Positions 18,299-26,853 of a DNA stretch of 56,666 nucleotides are shown piece by piece. The notes beneath the pieces are model-generated. The model did no database searches. It saw nothing but the letters and a program-made list of their open reading frames with translations, and was not told the DNA's origin. The stretch covers positions 1-56,666 of the forward strand of contig CAZNPU010000023.1 in assembly GCA_964575335.1 (NCBI GenBank), in the 5' to 3' direction. Both the position numbers and the translations under genes were made by a program. This DNA is from CAZNPU01 sp964575335 (GTDB lineage: Bacteria; Planctomycetota; Phycisphaerae; Phycisphaerales; SM1A02). How positions within the stretch are numbered: the first letter of the stretch is position 1; each line of letters starts with the position of its first letter.

Positions 18299-19129
18299 CT
18301 ACTTCGCCTGCGCTATTTTGCCTGCCCGAGTGAGCATCCAATCGCTCAGGCGCGGCGAAGCGACCATCAACGCCGCCGCCAGCCGCACGAATGTGCTGGT
18401 CCAGACCTCCGGCGTGGGACGGCGCAAACAGCGAATCACCGCATTAGCGACGCGCTCCGGCGGCTGCATGAACATGCGCGGCGTGTTGCTGACGATCGGT
18501 TGATGATCGCTGCTGCTATCTCTGCCGCTTCGCTTTGCCGACGACTCAAAAAACTCGGTGTACGTGCCGATCGGATGCACGCTGGCGACGTGAATGCCAT
18601 GAGGTTTGAGCTCGATGCGCATCGCCCGGCAGATTTGATTCTGGGCCGCTTTGGTGGCGCAGTATGGTCCGCTCAACGGAAGCGAGAACTTCGCCAGACA
18701 GCTTGAGCACATCAGCAGATGGCCGCCCTGCCCGCGCTCGATCCACCGCTTCGCTGCCTTCTGCAGAAGATCAACGCCCGCAAAGAAGTTCACTTCAAAC
18801 ATCTCGCGCAGTTCGGCTGGCGTGACTTCCGTCATGCTTCGTTCAAGGCCATAACCAGCATTGGCAAAAACCGCATCGCACCTGCCGAACGCGTCAATTG
18901 CTGCATCAAGCATTTGCTCAGAAATGCCCGGCGTTGCGACATCGCCCGCAACAATCGCTGCGCGACCGCCGTGCGCTTCAACCTGCGCCGCCACTGCCTG
19001 CAGCCTGACTTCACGACGGGCGTTGATCACCACGTTCATGCCTGCTTTGGCGCAGGCGATTGCTGTGGCGGCCCCGATGCCGGAACTGGCGCCGGTGATG
19101 ATCATGACTTGTCCGGTGAGCTGGCGCAT
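18299..19129 (-). CDS. Short-chain dehydrogenase/reductase (SDR)
   Basis: A 276-residue classical SDR: nucleotide-binding TGASSGIG at residues 12-19, NAGYG near 90-94, catalytic serine at about 142-143 (LLMCSSC), and YCATK with Tyr156 and Lys160. An Arg pair after strand 2 (NARRE) suggests NADP preference. The C-terminal half contains a dispensable Ser-rich insert (SAKRSGRDSSSDH). Substrate cannot be read from sequence. It is the last gene of a minus-strand run with an EamA-domain protein (50 bases upstream) and a DUF202 protein, probably one transcript. Confidence 0.92.
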   Translation of the reverse strand: MRQLTGQVMIITGASSGIGAATAIACAKAGMNVVINARREVRLQAVAAQVEAHGGRAAIVAGDVATPGISEQMLDAAIDAFGRCDAVFANAGYGLERSMTEVTPAELREMFEVNFFAGVDLLQKAAKRWIERGQGGHLLMCSSCLAKFSLPLSGPYCATKAAQNQICRAMRIELKPHGIHVASVHPIGTYTEFFESSAKRSGRDSSSDHQPIVSNTPRMFMQPPERVANAVIRCLRRPTPEVWTSTFVRLAAALMVASPRLSDWMLTRAGKIAQAK

Positions 19130-19179
19130 GATTCATGGCCTCTCGTTTCACCCGGCAGCGGTAGCAGCAGCGTTCAATG

Positions 19180-19650
19180 TCACAGCGCCTGTTGTTGACC
19201 GCCGTTGCCGGTGAGAAACACAACACCAGTCAGAATAAGCACAACACCAATGATCTTCTGCATCGACATCGGCTCACGCAGCACAATCCAGCCCAGCAGC
19301 ACCGCCGCTGCCGGCGCAACGCTGAACGCGATGGGTTTGATGCGCGAAACTTCGCCCAGGTTCAGCGCAGCATAGAAACAGATCATGCCCGCTGCACCGG
19401 CCACAAGCCCCGAGCCGAACACCAGCTTCAGCAATGTTGTCGGCTCCGCTTTCAGCCATTGGCGAGGTTCCGTGTTCAGGCCGTGCGTTGCGATGACAGC
19501 CGCCAGCCAGAGCACCGGCAGCGCGACCGTCGTGCGAACCGCAATTGCGGTAAGCGGCCCGATTTCTTTGGTATGCAGAACGCTTTTGGTGAACAGCTCG
19601 CCGATGCCCCAACACAGGCCGGCGCCGATGGCAAAGAGAATCGCATTCAT
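19180..19650 (-). CDS. Single-repeat EamA-domain membrane protein
   Basis: Starting at ATG 19650 gives 156 residues with four to five hydrophobic helices and the EamA pattern ILFAIGAGLCWGIGELFTK, SGLVAGAAGMICFYAALNLG, and LGWIVLREPMSMQKIIGVVL. It has only one EamA repeat, unlike the ten-helix exporter at 7824-8924, so it resembles the four-helix EamA/SMR-like proteins that work as dimers. Probable small-molecule exporter in the inner membrane. It lies between a DUF202 gene upstream and an SDR gene 50 bases downstream on the same strand. Confidence 0.85.
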   Translation of the reverse strand: MNAILFAIGAGLCWGIGELFTKSVLHTKEIGPLTAIAVRTTVALPVLWLAAVIATHGLNTEPRQWLKAEPTTLLKLVFGSGLVAGAAGMICFYAALNLGEVSRIKPIAFSVAPAAAVLLGWIVLREPMSMQKIIGVVLILTGVVFLTGNGGQQQAL

Positions 19651-19710
19651 AGGCCGACACGATAACCGCCGGAACCGCACAAGGGTACGCAGCAGATACC
19701 CAAAGCCGCC

Positions 19711-20076
19711 TCAGTCTGACGGATTTTCGGCATCCGAGGAAAGCACGTGACCGGCTGAAGCGCGTTCATGCGCACCTGCCGGTCCCATCAGGCCCCTGAC
19801 CGCGCTCAATCGATACTTCATCACTATGAACCGCCACGCTCCGATCATGACAACGGCCAGCGCAGCAACCCCCAAGGCCCACCCGGTTATCTGCAGCCAG
19901 CGCTGATCGAAAAACTGAAGCAGCGTGCCCGCCACAACGGCAAACGCCATGCTCGTGCGCACGTAGGCCAGCAGTGTCCGCTCGTTGGCGAGCATCGTGC
20001 GATCGATGGCCAACTGATCGCGCAAGATCGTCGGTTGGTATGCGGCGCCGGCGTTGCCGCGACTCTCATCGGCCAT
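19711..20076 (-). CDS. DUF202 (YidH-type) inner-membrane protein
   Basis: The 121-residue product has the DUF202 signature LAIDRTMLANERTLLAYVRT just before the first of two or three hydrophobic helices, which is how YidH/DUF202 proteins begin. The C-terminal tail after the last helix is polar. Function of the family is unknown. It is the first gene of the minus-strand run DUF202, EamA, SDR and is divergent from a zinc alcohol dehydrogenase across 213 bases. Confidence 0.9.
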   Translation of the reverse strand: MADESRGNAGAAYQPTILRDQLAIDRTMLANERTLLAYVRTSMAFAVVAGTLLQFFDQRWLQITGWALGVAALAVVMIGAWRFIVMKYRLSAVRGLMGPAGAHERASAGHVLSSDAENPSD

Positions 20077-20289
20077 GCGTGATGTGCTCCATCTCCATCA
20101 TCATTGAATTGAAAAGTATATGGGAATGCCGTCATTTCACGTTGGTCTCCCACCCGGCGCTTGGCTGAACATTCGAACCCGGCGATCCATCATCACCGAA
20201 GCTAAAACGATAAAACGAGAGAACGAACCGCAAGGATCATGCCGCCTCATCCGTTGCGCGGAGCTATCGCCGGCTACACTACTTTCACC

Positions 20290-21294
20290 ATGAAAGCATG
20301 CGTGCTGCACGCGCCCGCTCCCATTACAAGTCGGCCGCTTCGGCTGGAGGATGTTCCGCTGCCGGAACCCGGGCCTGATGAGCTGTTGATCAAGGTGCGC
20401 GCCTGCGGCATCTGCCGAACTGATCTGCACGTCATCGAAGGCGAGCTGGACCAGTCGCGCCAGAAATCGCCGGTTATTCCCGGCCATCAGATTGTCGGCG
20501 AGGTTGTCCGCGCAGCGCACGGCTATGCGGCAGGCGAGCGCGTCGGCGTGGCGTGGCTGCATTGCACGTGCGGCACGTGCCGCTTTTGCGCAAGCGGGCG
20601 TGAAAACCTTTGTGAAAACGCGCAGTTCACCGGCTACACACGCGATGGCGGATATGCAGAGTTTGCAGTTGCGCCGGCTTCGTTTGCATATCGCCTGCCC
20701 CAGGCGATGGACGATCTGGCTGTTGCGCCGCTGTTGTGCGCGGGGATCATCGGCTATCGCTGCCTGCAGCAGACTGACCTGGCTGCGTGGTCCGGCGCGC
20801 GGCTGGGAATCTACGGCTTTGGTGCGGCAGGTCACATCGCCATTCAAATCGCGCAGGCTCGCGGCGCAGCGGTATACGTCTGCACGCGCGATCGGCAGCG
20901 GCATCAGGCGCTGGCGGAAGAGCTTGGAGCTGCGTGGGTGGGCGATACCTTCGATCGCCCTCCAGTGAAGCTGGACGCTGCGATCATTTTCGCGCCGGCT
21001 GGCGAGATCGTGCCCGCTGCGCTGCAGGCTCTGGATCGAGGCGGACGCCTGATACTCGGCGGCATCCACATGAGCGTCATCCCAAATATTGAATACCGTG
21101 ACCTGTATTGGGAACGGCGCGTGCAATCGGTGGCGAACAACACGCGAGATGACGGCCGGGCATTTCTCGAAGAAGCAGCGCGCGTGGGCGTCAAAACGCA
21201 GGTGCAGACTTTTCCGCTGGAACAGGCCAATGATGCGCTGATCGCTCTCAAGCACGACGCCATCAAGGGCGCTGCGGTGCTGTGGCCGATTTGA
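20290..21294 (+). CDS. Zinc-dependent alcohol dehydrogenase family protein
   Basis: ATG 20290 gives 334 residues. Catalytic zinc ligands are C42 (ACGICRTDLH) and H66 (GHQIVG; the usual GHE glutamate is Gln here). The structural zinc site is C94, C97, C100 and C108 in the segment CTCGTCRFCASGRENLC. The cofactor-binding Rossmann motif is GIYGFGAAGHIAIQ. The sequence LLCAGIIGYRCL is typical of the YjgB/AdhA-type aldehyde reductases. It likely interconverts alcohols and aldehydes with NAD(P)H in the cytosol. The gene stands alone, divergent from DUF202 and convergent with truA. Confidence 0.93.
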   Translation: MKACVLHAPAPITSRPLRLEDVPLPEPGPDELLIKVRACGICRTDLHVIEGELDQSRQKSPVIPGHQIVGEVVRAAHGYAAGERVGVAWLHCTCGTCRFCASGRENLCENAQFTGYTRDGGYAEFAVAPASFAYRLPQAMDDLAVAPLLCAGIIGYRCLQQTDLAAWSGARLGIYGFGAAGHIAIQIAQARGAAVYVCTRDRQRHQALAEELGAAWVGDTFDRPPVKLDAAIIFAPAGEIVPAALQALDRGGRLILGGIHMSVIPNIEYRDLYWERRVQSVANNTRDDGRAFLEEAARVGVKTQVQTFPLEQANDALIALKHDAIKGAAVLWPI

Positions 21295-21377
21295 AAGAAT
21301 CCGTGCATCACCGCCGCTGCTGCTGTTGCAAATTGCCTCGCTAATGCAGCGATTTCACAATTGATTCATTCATTTGC

Positions 21378-22253
21378 TCAGCTTGTGCCATCTGTCTTTC
21401 CATACTCGATCCACATCAGGCACAAGCCCTGCGGCGGCAGCGTGGGACCGGCTGCTGCGCGATCTCTGGCGGCAAGGATGGCGAGTATGTCGGCAGGCTC
21501 CAGCTTGCCGCGGCCGACTTCAACCAGCGTGCCGGCGATGATGCGCACCATGTTGTACAGAAACCCGTTGCCCGCTACATGAATGGCGCATCTGGTGGGG
21601 GAAATCTCATCAACCTTGCAGTCAAAAATCGTCCGCACCGTACTTTCCCGGCCGTGGGCAATGCGCGTGAAGCTGGCGAAATCGTGTTCACCTATCAGTA
21701 GCCGGGCCGCTTCATTCATGCGCACAGGATCGAGCTGATATGCAGTATGCGTGATGTAATGGCGGCCGAACAGCGGCTTACGATGCCGGGCGCAGCTGTG
21801 CGCGATGCGATAGCAATAGCCCTTGGCAATCGCGCCGCCGATCGGATCAAAATTGTTCGCTACGATCTCAGCCTTGAGCACCTGCATATCTTCGGGCAGC
21901 CGTGATGTGATGGCGCGGGGGAGTTTTTCAGGTGGAATATTTGTATTGGCGGTAAACGCTGCCACCTGCCCGCGCGCATGCACGCCTGCATCGGTGCGCG
22001 ATGCGCCCAGCACATTCACCGGCTCACGCACCACCGAACGGACCGCCGCCTCAAGCACGCCTTGCGCGGTGCGCAGCATCGGAGCTGAACCGTCATCGCA
22101 TGTTGCCTGCTGCGGCCCAGAAGCTGCAACGTCCCTGCCTGCTCCATCGGCAGCAACAGCATCGGAAGGCAGCATATGCTTCGTGCTCTTTTGCTTCTGC
22201 CATCCGTGAAAATTGGTGCCGTCGTATGCAACAGTCAGTTTGTAGCGAGGCAT
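21378..22253 (-). CDS. truA: tRNA pseudouridine synthase A with an N-terminal insertion
   Basis: Pseudouridylates positions 38-40 of the tRNA anticodon arm. The signature YDGTNFHGWQKQ begins the protein, the catalytic Asp is D88 in GASRTDAGVHARG, and the C-terminal half carries GNGFLYNMVRIIAGTLVEVG. Usual TruA proteins pass directly from the HGWQ strand to the RTVQ helix, but here about 38 extra residues, Ala/Ser/Asp-rich, are inserted (about 21-58), so the catalytic Asp is numbered 88 rather than near 60. The rest is normal. It is the last of three minus-strand genes; the zinc-ribbon gene ends 100 bases upstream. Confidence 0.95.
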   Translation of the reverse strand: MPRYKLTVAYDGTNFHGWQKQKSTKHMLPSDAVAADGAGRDVAASGPQQATCDDGSAPMLRTAQGVLEAAVRSVVREPVNVLGASRTDAGVHARGQVAAFTANTNIPPEKLPRAITSRLPEDMQVLKAEIVANNFDPIGGAIAKGYCYRIAHSCARHRKPLFGRHYITHTAYQLDPVRMNEAARLLIGEHDFASFTRIAHGRESTVRTIFDCKVDEISPTRCAIHVAGNGFLYNMVRIIAGTLVEVGRGKLEPADILAILAARDRAAAGPTLPPQGLCLMWIEYGKTDGTS

Positions 22254-22353
22254 GGAAGATAAACATCAACTGCAGTCTTTGAATCTGCAATTTCAAATCT
22301 TGTGAACTATGCAGCCTGGAATTGAGCTGCAAAGACGGAAAATTGCCGCGATA

Positions 22354-22764
22354 TCAGTTCGGCAACTTCGGCACTGAGGCGGACGAGGACGAATCAGTCA
22401 GCAGGTAGCCGCATTCAGGACAGCGGCGGGCCTGCAAACTGCGCAGAGGGTACCCGCATTCCGGACATTCATGCTGGGGCGACGGCACCAGCCATCGCAC
22501 AATGCGCCGATCGAGCCATATCAGCACAATACCCGGCACAAGCAGCGCAAACCCGTACCAGAACGGATTCCAGTTGCTGCTCCAGAACGTCACAAGCATC
22601 GCGCGAATGCCCTCCGCCACGCGCAGGTTGCTCATCCCGAAGCCGGAACCCAGTCCCCAGAGTATGTTGAAGCTTGCGTACACGATCATCACCAGCGCCG
22701 CGGCACGAACGATTGTCAAAGCCACCTGACGACGCCGCTGAACAACGTGAAGTGAGGGCTTCAT
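22354..22764 (-). CDS. Small membrane protein with a C-terminal zinc ribbon
   Basis: A 136-residue protein with two hydrophobic helices (about 17-35 and 67-85) and a cytosolic C-terminal zinc ribbon, CPECGYPLRSL followed by CPECGYLL, four Cys in two CxxC knuckles. It begins 28 bases after the stop of the P-loop-like gene and is therefore probably co-transcribed with it. Such zinc ribbons bind zinc structurally; no specific function can be given. Confidence 0.8.
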   Translation of the reverse strand: MKPSLHVVQRRRQVALTIVRAAALVMIVYASFNILWGLGSGFGMSNLRVAEGIRAMLVTFWSSNWNPFWYGFALLVPGIVLIWLDRRIVRWLVPSPQHECPECGYPLRSLQARRCPECGYLLTDSSSSASVPKLPN

Positions 22765-22792
22765 ACGCAGGCCTTTCGATCATGATGCCGGC

Positions 22793-23926
22793 TTAATTGC
22801 CAAACAGATCGCGCTCCGGGAACATGCCCTTGCTCTCAAAGTAACTCAGCGCTTCGGGCACACTTTTGAAGATGCGGGTGGCGGTTTCGGTGATGAACGG
22901 CGAGGGGTTCTTCCGCGGCTTCCACACCACGTAAACCTCCTTGGTGTGTTCCCACGCGTGCTGCAGTTCGCGCTCCACGCCGCTGGAAAGCCCCGGCACG
23001 CCGCCGGGCAGTTCCGGAATCAGTGACACAATCATGTCGGACTGATCAATCAATTTGAAATCGCGCATGTAAATCTGGCCGTCGATGTCACCGGCAATTT
23101 CCATCACCTCGCGCACTGATACGCGTATCGGCTTGCCGTCCATCCGCCCGCCGAAGCTGTGCGGCGTCACTTCCAGCCACTCCCGACCCTCGCGGGTTGC
23201 GGCAATGGCGCGCTCCAGCAGCAGCTTCTCATCCACATCACCCGGATCAAATGCAATAAAGTGCTTGGCCAGTTCGGCGCGGAACGCGTCAATCTCCGCC
23301 AGCACTTCGGGCATATCCACCACGTGGCTCATGGGAAAACTCGGATACACCTTGCGCATGTCGCGGCGGGTGATAAGCCGCGCACAGGTTTCGATCGTAT
23401 CGGCCTGCCGACCCCGGCTGAGAATGTAAAACTGGTTCTGGCAGCCGATCGCCTGGGCGAGCAGCTCGGTCGCAAGAATCTCCTCCTCGCGCCACACCAT
23501 GCAATCCTTCAGCGTGGCGTCGATGTCATGTTCAGCGTGCAGCCGATGGTGAACGATTTCAATGTTGTCCACCAGGCAAATGAACATGTCGGGCTGAAAC
23601 TTCTGAATCTGATCGAAATCAAATGCACTGAACAATCCATGCCGCCAGCGGAACGTGGCGTGCGTGTTGATGATGACGTTGGGGTGATCCTCCGGCGGCG
23701 AGGTGGCGGCGATGATGTCCTTGAACGCTGCGCGGCGCAAAGCAGTCAGACGGCTGAGGGGAAGATCAAGAATGCGGCCCGGGCGGATGTCGCGTCCTTC
23801 AGCGTACATCATGTCGCCGACATGAAACACCTGGATCGGCTTCCCGCGCTGGCCGGAAAAATCCGCCACCGCGTTGAGGTAACTTTTCTTGTCCATGCCG
23901 ATCTGTCCGGTCACCACTGCGCGCAT
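22793..23926 (-). CDS. P-loop-like (adenylate-kinase-style) protein, function unknown
   Basis: ATG 23926 with GGAG ten bases upstream gives 377 residues. The N-terminus MRAVVTGQIGMDKKSYLNAV looks like the Walker A of archaeal-type adenylate kinases, but the last glycine of GxxxxGKS is replaced by Asp. The middle region has VFHVGDMMYAEG, NVIINTHATFRW (Walker-B-like strand) and LVDNIEIVHHRL, all kinase-like. The C-terminal 120 residues (SDMIVSLIPE, LQHAWEHTKEVYVVWKP) resemble nucleoside-deoxyribosyltransferase-like Rossmann segments. This may be a two-domain protein. It heads the run P-loop protein, zinc-ribbon protein, TruA. Substrate unknown. Confidence 0.72.
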   Translation of the reverse strand: MRAVVTGQIGMDKKSYLNAVADFSGQRGKPIQVFHVGDMMYAEGRDIRPGRILDLPLSRLTALRRAAFKDIIAATSPPEDHPNVIINTHATFRWRHGLFSAFDFDQIQKFQPDMFICLVDNIEIVHHRLHAEHDIDATLKDCMVWREEEILATELLAQAIGCQNQFYILSRGRQADTIETCARLITRRDMRKVYPSFPMSHVVDMPEVLAEIDAFRAELAKHFIAFDPGDVDEKLLLERAIAATREGREWLEVTPHSFGGRMDGKPIRVSVREVMEIAGDIDGQIYMRDFKLIDQSDMIVSLIPELPGGVPGLSSGVERELQHAWEHTKEVYVVWKPRKNPSPFITETATRIFKSVPEALSYFESKGMFPERDLFGN

Positions 23927-24123
23927 AGGTCGAGTTCTCCTGATGCGAGTGTAGAGCCAAAGATCCAATCCTCCAAGCCAGAAGCGGCAAACCAACCGGC
24001 GTCGCTCGCAGCCTGAGGGCATCGTGGCGCTCACCGCACTTCATCCATCATTCATCGCTCGCGGTTGGACTTCCTCCACATGGTCCGTCCTAGAATCGTT
24101 CAAACACCACATGGAGGCGAAAC

Positions 24124-24609
24124 ATGCCCACCGCCGCAACGACGACAGATGATAAAAACAAAGCCATTATCGAATTGCTGACCGCCGCCTACAACGCGGA
24201 GCTCGAAACGGTCATGAATTACCTCGCCAACGCAGTGAATCTGGACGGTGTACGGGCTGAACACATCAAGGAATCACTGCTTGGAGACGTTCCGGCCGAA
24301 CTGGGACACGCGCAGCAGATTGCTGACCGCATCAAAACAATCGGCGGCATGGTGCCCGGATCGCTGCGGCTGTCGTGGTCGCAGAACTCGTTGCAGCCGC
24401 CTGCTGACAGCACCGATCTGGTCACCGTCATTCGCGGCGTGATCGAGGCTGAGGAAGCAGCCATCAGCATGTACGAAAAGATCATCAAGGCCTGCGAAGG
24501 GGTGGATTATGTGACGCAGGATCTGGCCATCACGATTCTCTCTGACGAACAAAAGCACCGCCGTGAGTTCGTGGGCTTCCTGAAGGAGTTCGAGAAAGAA
24601 CAGCGTTGA
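24124..24609 (+). CDS. Ferritin-like four-helix protein
   Basis: GGAGG lies six bases before ATG 24124. The 161-residue product is a helix bundle with carboxylate/His positions expected of a di-iron ferritin-like protein: AELETVMNY in helix 1, ELGHAQQIADRI in helix 2, VIEAEEAAISMYEKII in helix 3, and SDEQKHRREFVGFL in helix 4. Proteins of this type store iron or act as di-iron oxidases, in the cytosol. It stands alone, divergent from the minus-strand P-loop gene. Confidence 0.88.
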   Translation: MPTAATTTDDKNKAIIELLTAAYNAELETVMNYLANAVNLDGVRAEHIKESLLGDVPAELGHAQQIADRIKTIGGMVPGSLRLSWSQNSLQPPADSTDLVTVIRGVIEAEEAAISMYEKIIKACEGVDYVTQDLAITILSDEQKHRREFVGFLKEFEKEQR

Positions 24610-24740
24610 TGAGCCGGTAAATCGGCTACGAGTTGAAGCAAGAGGTGCGCTCCAACCTGCCTGTGCTGTGCACCAGCGCAGCGTGATCCCCTCACGCGAT
24701 CGATGAGTTGCGCACGGCTTATCTGTTCTGTTCATCACTC

Positions 24741-25532
24741 CTACTTAGGCGCCGGCTGCTGGCGAGGCGATATCAGCATTGATCGCGCAGCAGGCGAAGG
24801 AAGCTGCACCGCGCGGTCAGTTCGTGCTGCAGCAGCGGTTCGCCGCATCGCTGGCATCGTCGTCTCAGTTGCTCGTTGCGGCCGCACTACCGGACGGCGA
24901 AACCGTCGCAGCCATGCCGCTTTGGATCGCGGCGGTTGCTGTTTGACGCGACGATACCGGCGAATCCAGCTCACCACCATCGCGGTTATCGTCAGTGCTG
25001 CGACCACCGCAATGACCGCGAGAATGTCATCAGCCAGATCAAGGCTGCCGATCCGGTGCGCGATGAGATATCCCAAGCCCAACTGAATTGCCAGCGTGAC
25101 ACACAGCGCGCTGCACTCAGCCAGCAGAAACTTCCACATCGGCATGTGCAGCAAACCAGCTGCCACCATGGCGGAGGTGCGACTGCCGGGCACAAATCGC
25201 GCGCTGACGATCAGCCACGCGCCGCGCTTTTCCACCTGGTGTTTGGCCTGAAGCAATCGGCGCGGATGCGCCAGCCGCTTGAACCAGCGCTTATGCAGCA
25301 GCGGCGTTCCGAAGTAGTAACACAGAAAATACCACGCGCCATCGCCCGCCAGCGCGCCGGCATATGCGCAGGCAAATGTCTCCCACAAGGGAAGGTGCCC
25401 CTTTCCTACCAGTATGCCGGCTGCAATGATGACAATGTCTTCATTGAGCGGAAGCAGCAACAGGAGCAACACCGCCATCGGACCGAGGCTGCCGATGAAC
25501 GCGCTGGCTTGATTGATGAGGACTAAATCCAT
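24741..25532 (-). CDS. DedA-family membrane protein
   Basis: A 263-residue protein with the DedA pattern: an N-terminal amphipathic start, PLNEDIVIIAAGILVGKGHLP, the AYAGALAGDGAWYFLCYYFG segment, and the hallmark SARFVPGSRTSAMVAAG, followed by two more helices. DedA proteins sit in the inner membrane and include lipid-carrier flippases. The C-terminal 60 residues are Arg/Pro/Ala-rich and not conserved. It is divergent from glycerate kinase across about 200 bases. Confidence 0.92.
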   Translation of the reverse strand: MDLVLINQASAFIGSLGPMAVLLLLLLPLNEDIVIIAAGILVGKGHLPLWETFACAYAGALAGDGAWYFLCYYFGTPLLHKRWFKRLAHPRRLLQAKHQVEKRGAWLIVSARFVPGSRTSAMVAAGLLHMPMWKFLLAECSALCVTLAIQLGLGYLIAHRIGSLDLADDILAVIAVVAALTITAMVVSWIRRYRRVKQQPPRSKAAWLRRFRRPVVRPQRATETTMPAMRRTAAAARTDRAVQLPSPAARSMLISPRQQPAPK

Positions 25533-25734
25533 TGGAGATGATTTCTGGCATCAGAGCATACGTCGGTCCGGAACAAACGCAAGAAACATCCCGGCCTTAT
25601 TCAAACTCCAATGCCGCTGTAACCAGCAGACACGTTATGCAAACCAAACCGCTCATCATAGCTCATGTTCTGGTCCGGTCTGCCGGCATGCAGGGGTGAG
25701 TTTGGAAGCCATAGGCAATTTCGGCAAGTTGACC

Positions 25735-26853
25735 ATGAGAATCCTCTGCGCCCCGGACAGCTTCAAGGAAACCCTTTCTGCCCAGCAGGTCGCTGACGCC
25801 ATGGCGAAGGGCATCGCGCTGGCGAATCCGCAGGCTACCTGTGATGTGTGTCCGGTTGCAGACGGCGGCGAGGGCACGCTGGATGCACTGGTTAGCGCGA
25901 TGCAGGGCACAATCGTTTACGCCACTGTCACCGGACCACTGGGACAGCCCGTCGACGCTCGATTTGCTGTGCTCGGTGATCAGCGCACAGGCGTTGTTGA
26001 GTTGGCTGAAGCGTCCGGTCTTGCGCACGTACCGCCGCTGCAGCGCAATCCCATGAACACCACCACCCGGGGAACTGGCGAGCTGATCCGAGCGGCTCAG
26101 CAACATGGATGCGAAACGGTCATCGTGTGCATCGGCGGCAGCGCGACCGTTGACGGCGCAACCGGCATCGCTCAGGCGCTTGGCGCGCAGTTCTTTGACA
26201 ATCACGGCCGCATCATCAACCAGCCGATGACCGGCGGACACTTGCTCATGATCGCTTCGTACGAGCCGCCTGATCTTTCTCAATTGCCCGTACTTCGTAT
26301 TGCATGCGATGTCACCAATCCACTGTGCGGCCCCAACGGCGCAGCAGCGGTGTACGGTCCGCAGAAAGGCGCCACGCCCCAGCAGGTGCAGCTTCTTGAT
26401 GCAGGACTGGCTCATCTGGCGTCGATCGTGGGCGGCGATCCAACACAACCCGGCGCAGGCGCAGCCGGCGGCGCGGGGTTCGGCCTCGTGGCGATGTGTG
26501 GCGGCACGCTTGAACGCGGCATCGATCTGGTGCTTGATGCGATTGACTTTGAGCGCCGATGTCGGGACGCCAATCTGGTGCTTACCGGTGAAGGACGGCT
26601 CGATAGTCAATCGCTTCACGGCAAAGCGTGCATGGGCGTGGCGCGACGCGCTCGCAAACTGGGCATTCCCACCATCGCCATCGTGGGATCGACCGGCGAA
26701 GGCGCTGAGCGCACCATCGATCCCGATCACGGCGGCGCGCTGAGCGATTACATCAGCCTGGCGGATCGCTACGGCATGGATCGCGCGCTGCGCGAACCGG
26801 CGACGCTGATTGCAGAGGCAACACAGCAGGCGCTTACGCGGCTCCGTTGTTGA
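25735..26853 (+). CDS. Glycerate kinase (GarK/GlxK family)
   Basis: ATG 25735 gives 372 residues with the family start MRILCAPDSFKETLSA, then PVADGGEGTLDAL, CIGGSATVDGATGIAQALGA, CDVTNPLCGPNGAAAVYGPQKGA split by a short turn, and VLTGEGRLDSQSLHGK. The enzyme phosphorylates D-glycerate (2-phosphoglycerate product in GarK types) in the cytosol. An upstream TTG at 25729 is also possible. The last 20 bases overlap the end of the convergent sensor kinase gene. Confidence 0.95.
   Translation: MRILCAPDSFKETLSAQQVADAMAKGIALANPQATCDVCPVADGGEGTLDALVSAMQGTIVYATVTGPLGQPVDARFAVLGDQRTGVVELAEASGLAHVPPLQRNPMNTTTRGTGELIRAAQQHGCETVIVCIGGSATVDGATGIAQALGAQFFDNHGRIINQPMTGGHLLMIASYEPPDLSQLPVLRIACDVTNPLCGPNGAAAVYGPQKGATPQQVQLLDAGLAHLASIVGGDPTQPGAGAAGGAGFGLVAMCGGTLERGIDLVLDAIDFERRCRDANLVLTGEGRLDSQSLHGKACMGVARRARKLGIPTIAIVGSTGEGAERTIDPDHGGALSDYISLADRYGMDRALREPATLIAEATQQALTRLRC

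Noticed and set aside
20137..21255. 372-codon frame antisense to the alcohol dehydrogenase
   Set aside because: The dehydrogenase on the plus strand has all zinc and cofactor motifs; the antisense frame has none.
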